A DNA stretch of 10,797 nt from assembly GCA_937888925.1 (NCBI GenBank), contig CALARM010000911.1:1-10797 (forward strand), given 5' to 3'. The DNA comes from an uncultured Synergistia bacterium (GTDB lineage: Bacteria > Eremiobacterota > SpSt-956 > JAKJGF01). The position numbers and the translations under genes were made by a program. This document shows, in pieces, positions 1 to 7,143 of the stretch. The notes beneath the pieces are model-generated. The model had not been told where the DNA came from, searched no databases, and saw nothing but the letters and a program-made list of their open reading frames with translations. Within the stretch, counting starts at the first letter, position 1; each line of letters opens with the position of its first letter.

Positions 1-1904
1 CGTCCCATAATCCACAGATAACCGTCATTATCTTTTCTGGCACTGTCACCTGTGGAATAATAACCGGGAATATCCTTCCAGTAGGTATATTCGTAACGGA
101 CAGGATCACCCCACACACCGCGCAGCATAGAAGGCCATGGCCTCTTTATTACGAGTCTTCCGCCGGAACCGGGAGGCACAGGTTTTCCGTCATCATCGAC
201 TATTTCAGGGGCCACGCCGAAGAAAGGCATACCGGCAGAGCCGGGTTTTGCAGCCATAGCTCCGGGCAGGGTGCTTATCATAATGCTTCCTGTTTCCGTC
301 TGCCACCATGTATCCACTACAGGACATTTTTTATGGCCTATATGTTCATAATACCATATCCATGCCTGGGGATTTATCGGTTCACCTACCGTTCCCAGGA
401 GTCTTAATGAAGAGAGATCATGTTTTTCCGGCCATTCGTCACCCCATTGCATAAAAGAGCGTATTGCCGTAGGGGCAGTATAAAAAACTGTTACTTTATA
501 CTTTTCAATAATCTGCCAGAACCGATCGGGAGCAGGGTAATTCGGTGCTCCTTCGTACAGAAGAACAGTGGTGCCGTTTGCCAGAGGGCCGTAGACTCCG
601 TAGGAATGTCCCGTAATCCATCCTGTATCGGCAGTACACCAGTAAATATCATCTTCCCTGACATCAAAAATACAGGTATGCGTTAATTTTGTTCCCAGTA
701 AATATCCTGCGGTGCTGTGATAAATACCTTTAGGTTTTCCGGTAGAACCGCTTGTATAGAGAATGAAAAGAATATCTTCACTGTCCATCTCTTCAGGAGG
801 ACAGCGGGAAGAAGCATGGTCCATTTCTTCATGCCACCAGAGATCTCTTTCTTTATGCATAGAAATGTCATTTGAAGCCCTTTTTAAGACAATCACTTTT
901 TCCGCTGACTCACAGAAAAAATTTCCACTTTCATCTTTCATATTCATAGCTTCATCTACATATTCTTTCAGAGGTATCAGTTTACCCCTTCTGAAACTTC
1001 CGTCTGCCGTCAGAATGATTTTTGCAGTACAATCTCTGACTCTTTCCGCTATGGACTGAGAGCTGAAACCGCCGAATACTACGGAATGAATGGCTCCTAT
1101 GCGGGCACAGGAGAGCATGGCCACAAAAGTTTCCGGCACCATTGGCATATAAATGATCACTCTGTCACCTTTTTTTATGCCATTACGTTTAAGTACATTG
1201 GAAAAACGGCACACCTCTTCGTAAAGTTCACGGTAAGTAAGACGTATTTCACTCTTTCCAGTCGGCTCACCTTCCCAGATTATGGCTGTCTTATCTGCCA
1301 CAGGACTGTTCAGATGTTTATCCAGGCAGTTCACACAGGCATTCAGTTTCCCTCCTGTAAACCATTTTGCATAAGGTAAATTCCATTCACTGGTTCTGTC
1401 AAATTCCTTGGACCATACCAGATGTTCTTTTGCTTTTACAGCCCAGAATTTTTCACTTTCTTCGATAGAAAGCCTGTAAAGTTTCTTATAATCATCTATA
1501 TGTTTTATAAAGGCTTTTTCTCTGAATGAATCGAGAGGAGGAAAGGTTCTGTATTCTTTAAGGCACGTCTCTATATTGACTTCCTGAATCGTTATGAGTT
1601 TATCAAACCCCGTGGAGTGGAGTAATTCTTTCACAAATGGATTTGGTTTCAGAAGAGAAAAATTTCCTTTTTTTACTTTTTTTGCAGCCATTAAAATAAT
1701 TCTTAAAAACACTGAAGACACATAATCTGCATGCTCCAGATCAAAGTTTATTTTAATGTCTGGAGACAGTGGTATCCCTTCAGAAATTTCTTTAAATTTT
1801 TCCTCGATGGCTTTTTCGATGGCAGGACAGTTATTGCTCTGAAACTGGCCTCGAAATGCGCATGTAAGTTCTCTGGTTTTACTATCATACCGAAAATCAA
1901 TCAT
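1..1904 (-). CDS. STAS domain-acetyl-CoA synthetase fusion (3' end beyond window)
   Basis: Converts acetate, ATP and CoA to acetyl-CoA through acetyl-AMP in the cytoplasm. The frame is open from ATG 1904 to the left edge (634 codons). The start follows GAGAGG at good spacing. Residues 1 to about 107 read as a STAS domain: two N-terminal strands and a helix, then DLEHADYVSSVFLR (55-68), then a helix and the STAS-like ending around LLHSTGFDKLI. Ser64 aligns with the phosphorylated Ser of SpoIIAA/RsbV. From about residue 130 the protein is Acs-like: GKLNACVNCLD, YTSGSTGKPKG (383-393, ATP loop), GWITGHS, GTVGEPINP and DTWWQTETG, whose Trp is typical of acetate-size pockets, then YYSTGD. The window cuts at MGR, at the start of the hinge motif, so the catalytic lysine and C-terminal lid are not seen. 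The 383 numbering of the ATP loop, against about 263 in enterobacterial Acs, shows an extension of roughly 120 residues. Acs identity is sure; the STAS call is strong but made by eye. Confidence 0.92.
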   Translation of the reverse strand, partial: MIDFRYDSKTRELTCAFRGQFQSNNCPAIEKAIEEKFKEISEGIPLSPDIKINFDLEHADYVSSVFLRIILMAAKKVKKGNFSLLKPNPFVKELLHSTGFDKLITIQEVNIETCLKEYRTFPPLDSFREKAFIKHIDDYKKLYRLSIEESEKFWAVKAKEHLVWSKEFDRTSEWNLPYAKWFTGGKLNACVNCLDKHLNSPVADKTAIIWEGEPTGKSEIRLTYRELYEEVCRFSNVLKRNGIKKGDRVIIYMPMVPETFVAMLSCARIGAIHSVVFGGFSSQSIAERVRDCTAKIILTADGSFRRGKLIPLKEYVDEAMNMKDESGNFFCESAEKVIVLKRASNDISMHKERDLWWHEEMDHASSRCPPEEMDSEDILFILYTSGSTGKPKGIYHSTAGYLLGTKLTHTCIFDVREDDIYWCTADTGWITGHSYGVYGPLANGTTVLLYEGAPNYPAPDRFWQIIEKYKVTVFYTAPTAIRSFMQWGDEWPEKHDLSSLRLLGTVGEPINPQAWIWYYEHIGHKKCPVVDTWWQTETGSIMISTLPGAMAAKPGSAGMPFFGVAPEIVDDDGKPVPPGSGGRLVIKRPWPSMLRGVWGDPVRYEYTYWKDIPGYYSTGDSARKDNDGYLWIMG

Positions 1905-2057
1905 AGATAAGCCTCTCTTTCTATTTTTCACAATGAACAATTCATATTCATTTGCGACAACACGTAAAATTCTCTAAAAATCAGAAAAAATCCTTTATCA
2001 TAATAATATATATAATAAAATACATGAGGCTTTCATTACAGAAATTTCATACTATTT

Positions 2058-2086
2058 TTGACGCCTAATATCAGGAAGGGTATTTT
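2058..2086 (+). promoter_or_regulatory. sigma70-type promoter for the propeller gene
   Basis: TTGACG (2058-2063), a 17-base spacer and TATTTT (2081-2086) lie 26 bases before the start codon at 2113. Transcription would begin near 2093 and leave a short leader holding AGGCGG (2101-2106), six bases from the ATG. No equally good promoter was found for the divergent acetyl-CoA synthetase gene in the same 208-base gap. Confidence 0.55.
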
Positions 2087-2112
2087 TTATCTAAAATGAA
2101 AGGCGGATAATT

Positions 2113-3702
2113 ATGAAAAGATATTTTTCACTGTGTTTAGCATTGTTTTTAGCATTCTTATGCTGTTCCTATGCCTTATGTCAGGACTTTGAACTGGGAG
2201 GCATAACGGGCATAATACAGGATCAGCAGAGAAGACCTCTTGAAGGTGTTCAAATTACTATTGTGGGAACAGAAAATACTACCAGTACAGATTCTACGGG
2301 AACCTTCTTCTTCGGTGAAATCGAGCCGGCAAACTACACACTGTCCATCGTTATGAACGGCTACCAGACTCAGACTAAAACCGTGACGGTACAGAAAGGT
2401 CAGACTCGATACCTGGTAGTAGACATGATACAGGGCAACTCCGGCACAACAAATACAAACTCTGTCACCACTCTTCAGACAGGAGCATCTGCAAACCATA
2501 CACTTTATATAGCTAACTCCGGTATCGGCAAAAGTTCTGTCATGCAGAATCAGTCAACAACAAATCCCTATGGAGATAATTACGGAGGAGGATATGAAGA
2601 CAGGATAAACGGCACTGTAAACACAGGCACCACTACATGGAACAGCGATCCCTATTCGGGAGTTGACATTTCCGGCAATGATCCGGCAAACCTAATACCT
2701 GCCTATCAGGCCGGGGCAGATCCTGTCTCCGATGCCTACAATCCAAACTATGTACAGCCTCCTGCAAATAATACTCAACAGTTTATGGGAAAGCAGAGTA
2801 ATAACCTGATGATCATGAGTTCTGCCACCAGACAGGCAATGAGTATCATAGAATGGTTCAGCGGAGCAAGCCCCATGTGGGTTTCCATGAACGACTCGGG
2901 GCTTCTCTTTATTGCAGATTCTTCCAATATTATAACATCTATCAACACATCAGGGAGCAACCAGGTTACAGGCACATTATCAATGGGACAGAATATGGTT
3001 ACAGACATGGCAGTAGGAAACTCCGGCACAAGACTCTTCTGCACCCTTGCCGCAGCAGAACCGTCTGTAGCGGTAATAGACTGTTCCGGCGGAGGATTGG
3101 TTAATGTTAAAAATATATCTTTAGGAAGAATGAAAGACGGGACTTCTGCCTGCCCCTGGGGCGTAGGAACTCATAAATCGGGCCATACAGCCTATGTTGC
3201 AATGGGACACCAGACAGGAGGAGAACTGGTTGCCATAGATACGGAAACGAATTCCGTCATGTACCACGTAACGGTGGGCCAGAACGCTTTCGGCGTGGCA
3301 GTTACGCCTGACGGGAAAAAGGTCTATGTGGCAAATCAAAATTCTGCAAATGTTTCTGTAGTGGATACGGGAAGTAAACAGGTAATAGCAACAGTTCCTG
3401 TAGACTACAGCCCTGTAAGGATTGCCATTACTCCTGACGGAACAAAAGCCTATGTTACAAATAAATGTTCCGGCGGGAACGGTAATGTGTCCGTTATAGA
3501 TACAGGAACAAATTCCGTAATATCTACCATTCCCGTCGGTAGAGACCCTGTAGGCATATCTGTTTCCAGAGACGGGAAAATGGTTTATGTGGCAAACAAA
3601 GGTTCCGACTCTGTTACAATGATAGATACGTCACGAAATACAGTTGTCGGAACTGCACCGACATGCCAGGGTGGCATGCCGAATTCTGTAGTGGCAAAGT
3701 AA
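2113..3702 (+). CDS. Secreted carboxypeptidase-regulatory-like / YVTN beta-propeller protein
   Basis: An exported protein of 529 residues. Residues 1-24 form a signal peptide (MKRYF, then a Leu/Ala/Phe/Cys core, possible cut near ALC-Q). Residues about 30-107 look like a carboxypeptidase regulatory-like (transthyretin-fold) domain: ITGIIQDQQRRPLEGV, a STGTFFFGEI turn and a YTLSIVMNGY strand. Residues about 108-250 are a Gly/Asn/Thr/Pro-rich linker. From about 255 the chain repeats every 40-50 residues as a beta-propeller; the clearest blades have VTPDGKKVYVANQ (397-409), ITPDGTKAYVTNK (439-451) and VSRDGKMVYVANK (484-496), each followed by a VSVVDT-type strand. About six blades are visible. 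YVTN propellers are usually surface or envelope proteins in binding or scaffolding roles; no catalytic residues are evident. Base composition rises in the propeller half (one sampled 60-base line is 57% G+C). It is monocistronic, with its own promoter and terminator. The ligand is unknown. Confidence 0.88.
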   Translation: MKRYFSLCLALFLAFLCCSYALCQDFELGGITGIIQDQQRRPLEGVQITIVGTENTTSTDSTGTFFFGEIEPANYTLSIVMNGYQTQTKTVTVQKGQTRYLVVDMIQGNSGTTNTNSVTTLQTGASANHTLYIANSGIGKSSVMQNQSTTNPYGDNYGGGYEDRINGTVNTGTTTWNSDPYSGVDISGNDPANLIPAYQAGADPVSDAYNPNYVQPPANNTQQFMGKQSNNLMIMSSATRQAMSIIEWFSGASPMWVSMNDSGLLFIADSSNIITSINTSGSNQVTGTLSMGQNMVTDMAVGNSGTRLFCTLAAAEPSVAVIDCSGGGLVNVKNISLGRMKDGTSACPWGVGTHKSGHTAYVAMGHQTGGELVAIDTETNSVMYHVTVGQNAFGVAVTPDGKKVYVANQNSANVSVVDTGSKQVIATVPVDYSPVRIAITPDGTKAYVTNKCSGGNGNVSVIDTGTNSVISTIPVGRDPVGISVSRDGKMVYVANKGSDSVTMIDTSRNTVVGTAPTCQGGMPNSVVAK

Positions 3703-3713
3703 GTTTTCCGTAA

Positions 3714-3770
3714 AAAAATGTCTGACTTATTTCACCTATAGATGAAAATAAGCCAGACATTTTTATTTTA
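3714..3770 (+). terminator. Rho-independent terminator after the propeller gene
   Basis: AAAAATGTCTGACTTATTTCA (from 3714) pairs with the sequence ending at 3764, with one A/G mismatch and one bulged base, around a short loop. A T-rich run (to 3770) follows. It starts 12 bases after the stop codon. The A-run on the left arm would also let it work on the other strand, but no leftward gene ends here. Confidence 0.85.
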
Positions 3771-3782
3771 TACTAACAGGCA

Positions 3783-3853
3783 TGACCGGAGCGGTCACAA
3801 CCAGATATGAAAATTAACAGAGAGTGAAGCATAAGACTTCATCATTTTCATAT
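3783..3853. repeat. Paired intergenic hairpins upstream of the lipoprotein gene
   Basis: Two inverted repeats stand side by side. TGACCG-GAG-CGGTCA occupies 3783-3797. ATATGAAAAT (3805-3814) pairs perfectly with ATTTTCATAT (3844-3853), and inside it TGAAG (3825-3829) pairs with CTTCA (3837-3841). No T-run follows, so this is not a plain terminator. Related words (ATATGAAAAT, AGAGTGAAG, GACC-N4-GGTC) recur upstream of the gene at 6499. Confidence 0.5.
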
Positions 3854-3958
3854 AAAATAACTACAGAGAAAAATGGGGTAATAAAAAAAATATAAGTTTT
3901 TACAAATTTTAACAAAAAAACATTTTTTTTCACAGGAAAACTATTAAAATATAAAGAA

Positions 3959-3976
3959 TAACAATATAAATTGTTA
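3959..3976. promoter_or_regulatory. Inverted repeat TAACAAT-N4-ATTGTTA (possible operator)
   Basis: A perfect 7-base dyad lies 28 bases before the lipoprotein start codon, between the AT-rich region where a promoter would lie and the ribosome site AAAGGA (3988-3993, an 11-base spacer). A similar TTAACAA/TTGTTAA dyad precedes the gene at 8312. The region is very AT-rich, so chance is a real alternative. I could not assign a convincing -35/-10 pair here. Confidence 0.25.
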
Positions 3977-4004
3977 ATATTTCTATGAAAGGAAAAAGAT
4001 AATA

Positions 4005-6182
4005 ATGAATAAATATTTTATCATCCAGTCATTTCTTATAATCATAGGTATTTTTCTTTTGTTCTGTTCAGGCTGCGGAGGAGATAGTAATGTAACCATA
4101 CTCCCGACAGCAAATCCGGTCATCAGTCCGACTCCATCATCGGACTATCCTCTTTCAGACCAGAAATTCCGCTTACTTACAGATGAAGAAATTTCCTCCG
4201 ATCAGGGGTTGCCCTCCAGAAAACTTAATTATGTTACTCAGTGTATTAATCTTACACCGGTTGAATCTTCTTCTAACATATCCAGTCAGGGAGGAGCAGC
4301 TGTGGTTACAGGGATAGGAAAAATGCTTTTCACAATTGCCTATCGCGGGCAGGTAAAAGAAGATCTATATAAAATAAACAAGGAAATACAGGCTTTAGCT
4401 GCCGAAATCGACATACTGAATCAAAAACTCGACAATTTATCAACACAGCTTGCTATTACTCAGGTTAATATACAGACCTATATATCATCTTTAAATGTAC
4501 AGAACTATCTTACCTCTATTAAAACTGCCTATTCAACAACCAGTGAAGCAGGTCTGGTTTATTATTCCAATCAGGCTGTCCTTCTTGATGCAAACAGCCC
4601 GGACGCAGTTCCTCTGGAAACCCTCCAGAGACAGGAAACAGTTTATATAGCCAATGTGACTGCACCATCAGCTATAGCTTTCCAGGTTCAGGGAATCCAT
4701 GATTCAATATGTCCTGATCTTTCAAGTTTAAATGGAGTTCTCAAAGATTATACAAATAAAATCATACTCGACTCCAGTCAGAATGGAAACAATCAGAATG
4801 TAAAAGATCCAGCAAATACCATGTCTACTTATCTTTTACTGGAAACCTATTATACCCAGTTACTTACTTATCAGTTTCAGGGAGCAACAATTTTAGTCAA
4901 CGCCTATAACGTTCAGGATACTACCGGTAATCAGGCAAAGTCATATATAAACGGGACGTTTAAAAATCTTTTAAAAGACGAAATGGCCAGATATCTGAAT
5001 ACTGTTGATTATATGGTTATAAATCTGGTGGACTACAGAGACCCCAATACTTATACTCAGGATATGGCTTATTATAATCAGGGTCTTGCAACAGATAAGG
5101 TTTATCTGGATGTCCTTGCCCGTTCAAGATTTTTCTGCGCTCAGATAATGGAGGCCTATGAGGATAATTTCGGCCTTTATGGAGCTATAGTAACACCTTA
5201 TGACTATACAAATGGAGCAAATATAACCCTGTCATTTCAGGGACCTTCTTCTTTCAGTAACACCATACAACCTCAGCAGTATGCAGGTGTATATCCCTAT
5301 ACAAAATGGGTCAATGTTCAAACTTCCTCTCCTGATAATCAATGGCTTTTTTATGATATACCCTCTACTGACCCGAATATTCCGGCAGGGACTTATAACG
5401 TATCTTTTACCGGCCCCTGGCCTCATACTGACAATAAACTTGGCAGTGTAAGTGTAAAATATTATGACCCGAATAACCCTGACCCGAATACTGCCACTCT
5501 TACACCTACGGAAACCAATACCTTAAAATTCGGATATTTTTCATTGAAATGGCCATGGGGTTATCAAAGATTGTGCACCAGCACCATGGGATACTGGATT
5601 ATACCTCCTATCAGTGATAATGGTGATGATCTTAACCCCTTCAATGATCAGCCAAACCCCTGTGCTTCCAATCTGGAACACTGTAGCTTTGCTCCAAGGC
5701 AGGGTGCCAGTGGCTTTATCAACCAGATGTATATGAGTCAACCACGTCAGTATATGACAGAACAAGAGTCATTGCTCAGATATGTAATAAAAATGCCCCT
5801 TATTCCCGGGGGAGCTCCCGGTGATTCATCCACTGTTTCCGGAAAAATAATTTATTACAACACAGCAGATATAACTACTACCGTCTCAGAAGACGATGCT
5901 TCTACCTCAACTCAGTACGAAATCCTGTTTAATGATAATAGTAAAGATAAAAATGAGAAGATCATCACATACAGCAGTAGCGACCATAATCTAAGGTTAA
6001 ATAAATCTGATAAAGGATTTACATCTTTTACAATATATAAAGACAGTAGCTGCGATGTTACTATAGACGAAACATATCATACAAAAGCCAATCTTCTTAC
6101 ACACTGTCAGGGAAGTGCAGATATGACTATAACCTGGTATATGCAGTTTATATATACCAATACATATAATATTTTCCAGTAA
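4005..6182 (+). CDS. Lipoprotein of unknown family, 725 aa
   Basis: Exported and lipid-anchored. Residues 1-23 are a lipoprotein signal: MNKYF, a hydrophobic core of Ile/Leu/Phe, then FCSGC with the acceptor Cys24 followed by GGDS. A Pro/Thr/Ser-rich tether follows (about 31-50). Residues 96-112 contain a short Gly/Ala/Val/Leu-rich stretch, and 118-165 is a heptad-like Leu/Ile/Lys/Glu helix likely to be a coiled coil (INKEIQALAAEIDILNQKL). The region to about 390 appears mainly helical and Tyr/Asn/Gln-rich; after that short beta-type segments dominate, with DPNNPDPNTATLTPTE (about 485-500) as a probable linker. I recognise no family or catalytic motif. A helical bundle with a coiled coil and a beta C-terminus suits an adhesin, scaffold or pore-forming-like protein, but none of these is shown. 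AAAGGA lies 11 bases before the ATG. It stands alone between two terminators. Confidence 0.85.
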   Translation: MNKYFIIQSFLIIIGIFLLFCSGCGGDSNVTILPTANPVISPTPSSDYPLSDQKFRLLTDEEISSDQGLPSRKLNYVTQCINLTPVESSSNISSQGGAAVVTGIGKMLFTIAYRGQVKEDLYKINKEIQALAAEIDILNQKLDNLSTQLAITQVNIQTYISSLNVQNYLTSIKTAYSTTSEAGLVYYSNQAVLLDANSPDAVPLETLQRQETVYIANVTAPSAIAFQVQGIHDSICPDLSSLNGVLKDYTNKIILDSSQNGNNQNVKDPANTMSTYLLLETYYTQLLTYQFQGATILVNAYNVQDTTGNQAKSYINGTFKNLLKDEMARYLNTVDYMVINLVDYRDPNTYTQDMAYYNQGLATDKVYLDVLARSRFFCAQIMEAYEDNFGLYGAIVTPYDYTNGANITLSFQGPSSFSNTIQPQQYAGVYPYTKWVNVQTSSPDNQWLFYDIPSTDPNIPAGTYNVSFTGPWPHTDNKLGSVSVKYYDPNNPDPNTATLTPTETNTLKFGYFSLKWPWGYQRLCTSTMGYWIIPPISDNGDDLNPFNDQPNPCASNLEHCSFAPRQGASGFINQMYMSQPRQYMTEQESLLRYVIKMPLIPGGAPGDSSTVSGKIIYYNTADITTTVSEDDASTSTQYEILFNDNSKDKNEKIITYSSSDHNLRLNKSDKGFTSFTIYKDSSCDVTIDETYHTKANLLTHCQGSADMTITWYMQFIYTNTYNIFQ

Positions 6183-6192
6183 AGTCCGGCAG

Positions 6193-6235
6193 AGGAACAA
6201 TCCTTTGTAAAAGGGATTGTTCCTTATGATTTTTT
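6193..6235 (+). terminator. Rho-independent terminator after the lipoprotein gene
   Basis: AGGAACAATCC (6193-6203) pairs with GGATTGTTCCT (6214-6224); the inner TTT/AAA can extend the stem past one bulged base. TTTTTT follows at 6230-6235. It begins 11 bases after the stop codon. Confidence 0.85.
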
Positions 6236-6498
6236 CGGAAGTCCTCTGTAATAGACTGTTCTAAAAGAACATACCGGGTTGTTTCAATTTCAATTTTGAA
6301 TAAGAATTTTGTTATAAAACTGTCAACTTAATTATATTTTTTTACATGTGAAACTTTTTTCATTTTTCGATGGTTATATTGTATAGATATTATATGAAAA
6401 TCGTGAAGAGTGAAGGGTGAAGAGAGGCATATGTTCACATTCTTCGTTGTGACCACCCGGTCGTGACAATTACTGAATATCAGGAGGGATAATAATCT
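6236..6498 (+). promoter_or_regulatory. Intergenic region with heptamer repeat and hairpin, upstream of 6499
   Basis: This stretch carries no convincing gene. ATATGAAAAT (6392-6401) is followed by three tandem heptamers GTGAAGA, GTGAAGG, GTGAAGA (6403-6423). TTCACATTCTTC (6434-6445) can fold back imperfectly on the heptamers. GACC (6451-6454) pairs with GGTC (6459-6462), and TTGT (6447) with ACAA (6466). A weak promoter TTGTTA-N18-TATATT is possible in the 6310-6345 area, which would leave a leader of over 100 bases holding these structures. AGGAGG (6482-6487) is the ribosome site for 6499, with an 11-base spacer. Confidence 0.4.
6403..6423. repeat. Three tandem copies of heptamer GTGAAGR
   Basis: GTGAAGA, GTGAAGG and GTGAAGA run without gaps. 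Short tandem heptamers of this kind occur as dispersed intergenic repeats in several bacterial groups. This copy sits about 75 bases before the start codon of the next gene. Confidence 0.7.
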
Positions 6499-6966
6499 AT
6501 GAAAATCAATAATAATCCGCCACAGATACAGATAGGCGAGGTGAAATTTCGGGAATCCGTAAAACAGACAAACACAGAGACAAAGGATATAGTATCTTTA
6601 GGAAATTCAGAGCAACCTGACAATATATGCAAATTGAAAGATATGGCGTCACAGGGAGAGAATAAATTCAAGATAGCCGGGAAAATCGCGCTTATAGCAG
6701 GCGGAAGTATCCTTATGGGTGCTGCCCTGGGAGGCTCCCTTGTTACACTTCCTATGGTATTGCTTACCGATATGTCTTTAAAGGCAGCAGCCATTGCAGG
6801 AGGAGTTACGGGACTGCTTGCAGGGCCGGCGGTAATGGTCGGATTTATGGAAGGTGGAAATACAGGCAATAATGCTCCTGTCGGATTACCGCTGAACCCG
6901 GATCAATATAATGCCGGAGATTTCGGCCTTCCCCGGGACCCGGATGATCCGCTGTACGGGACTTAA
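6499..6966 (+). CDS. Small protein with shared leader and glycine-rich membrane hairpin
   Basis: Product of 155 residues, family not recognised. Residues 1-40 are polar and probably disordered: MKIN at the start and ETKDIVSLGNS at 27-37. Residues about 57-90 (IAGKIALIAGGSILMGAALGG, then VTLPMVLL) and 93-117 (LKAAAIAGGVTGLLAGPAVMVGF) are two Gly/Ala-rich hydrophobic segments joined by the polar turn TDMS, consistent with a membrane hairpin. The tail (118-155) is Asn/Pro/Asp/Gly-rich and ends DPLYGT. There is no classical signal peptide, because the hydrophobic part begins after residue 56. The leader resembles those of the products at 8312 and 9015, and the product at 9015 also has a late hydrophobic hairpin. 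The shape recalls holin-like or translocator-like small proteins, but no family match is claimed. It is monocistronic with its own terminator; AGGAGG precedes the ATG. Confidence 0.82.
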   Translation: MKINNNPPQIQIGEVKFRESVKQTNTETKDIVSLGNSEQPDNICKLKDMASQGENKFKIAGKIALIAGGSILMGAALGGSLVTLPMVLLTDMSLKAAAIAGGVTGLLAGPAVMVGFMEGGNTGNNAPVGLPLNPDQYNAGDFGLPRDPDDPLYGT

Positions 6967-7043
6967 TTAATTTTATATTTTAAAAATTGATTATATATGT
7001 CCATTGATTTTTAAAAACCTATAAAAATTTTCTTTATCTATAT

Positions 7044-7080
7044 CTGGATTGTTTCGCGATCCAGTTTTTTTACGAAACAA
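7044..7080 (+). terminator. Terminator with an overlapping alternative hairpin or pseudoknot
   Basis: CTGGAT (7044-7049) and ATCCAG (7059-7064) form a stem followed by seven T (7065-7071), a usable terminator 78 bases after the stop at 6966. The loop bases TTGTTTCG (7049-7056) are perfectly complementary to CGAAACAA (7073-7080), just beyond the T-run. The second pairing can compete with the first or stack on it as an H-type pseudoknot. The -35 of the next promoter starts four bases later. Confidence 0.7.
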
Positions 7081-7083
7081 TTT

Positions 7084-7112
7084 TTGACATGTCACATAAT
7101 TTCTGGTAATCT
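7084..7112 (+). promoter_or_regulatory. Strong extended -10 promoter with palindrome at the -35
   Basis: Consensus TTGACA (7084-7089), a 17-base spacer and TAATCT (7107-7112), preceded by TGG as an extended -10. The start would fall near 7119, a very short leader before GGAGG (7131-7135). The palindrome TGACATGTCA (7085-7094) overlaps the -35 and could be a repressor site, though ten bases may be chance. Confidence 0.7.
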
Positions 7113-7143
7113 TCTTTATATAATTATAATGGAGGATGATAAC

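Noticed and set aside
420..1379. Rightward open frames inside 420-1379 (88, 98 and 97 codons)
   Set aside because: They lie antisense to the acetyl-CoA synthetase frame, whose conserved motifs run continuously through the region; they have no ribosome sites and no plausible protein features.
6431..6466. Eleven-codon frame (MFTFFVVTTRS) that could be a leader peptide
   Set aside because: The GAGAGG before it is only three bases from the ATG, there is no attenuator-like codon run, and it overlaps repeat sequence.
7084..7143. Upstream TTG and ATG (7129) starts for the deoxyribosyltransferase-like gene
   Set aside because: The TTG is the -35 box itself, and the ATG at 7129 overlaps the GGAGG that serves ATG 7144; family similarity begins after 7144.
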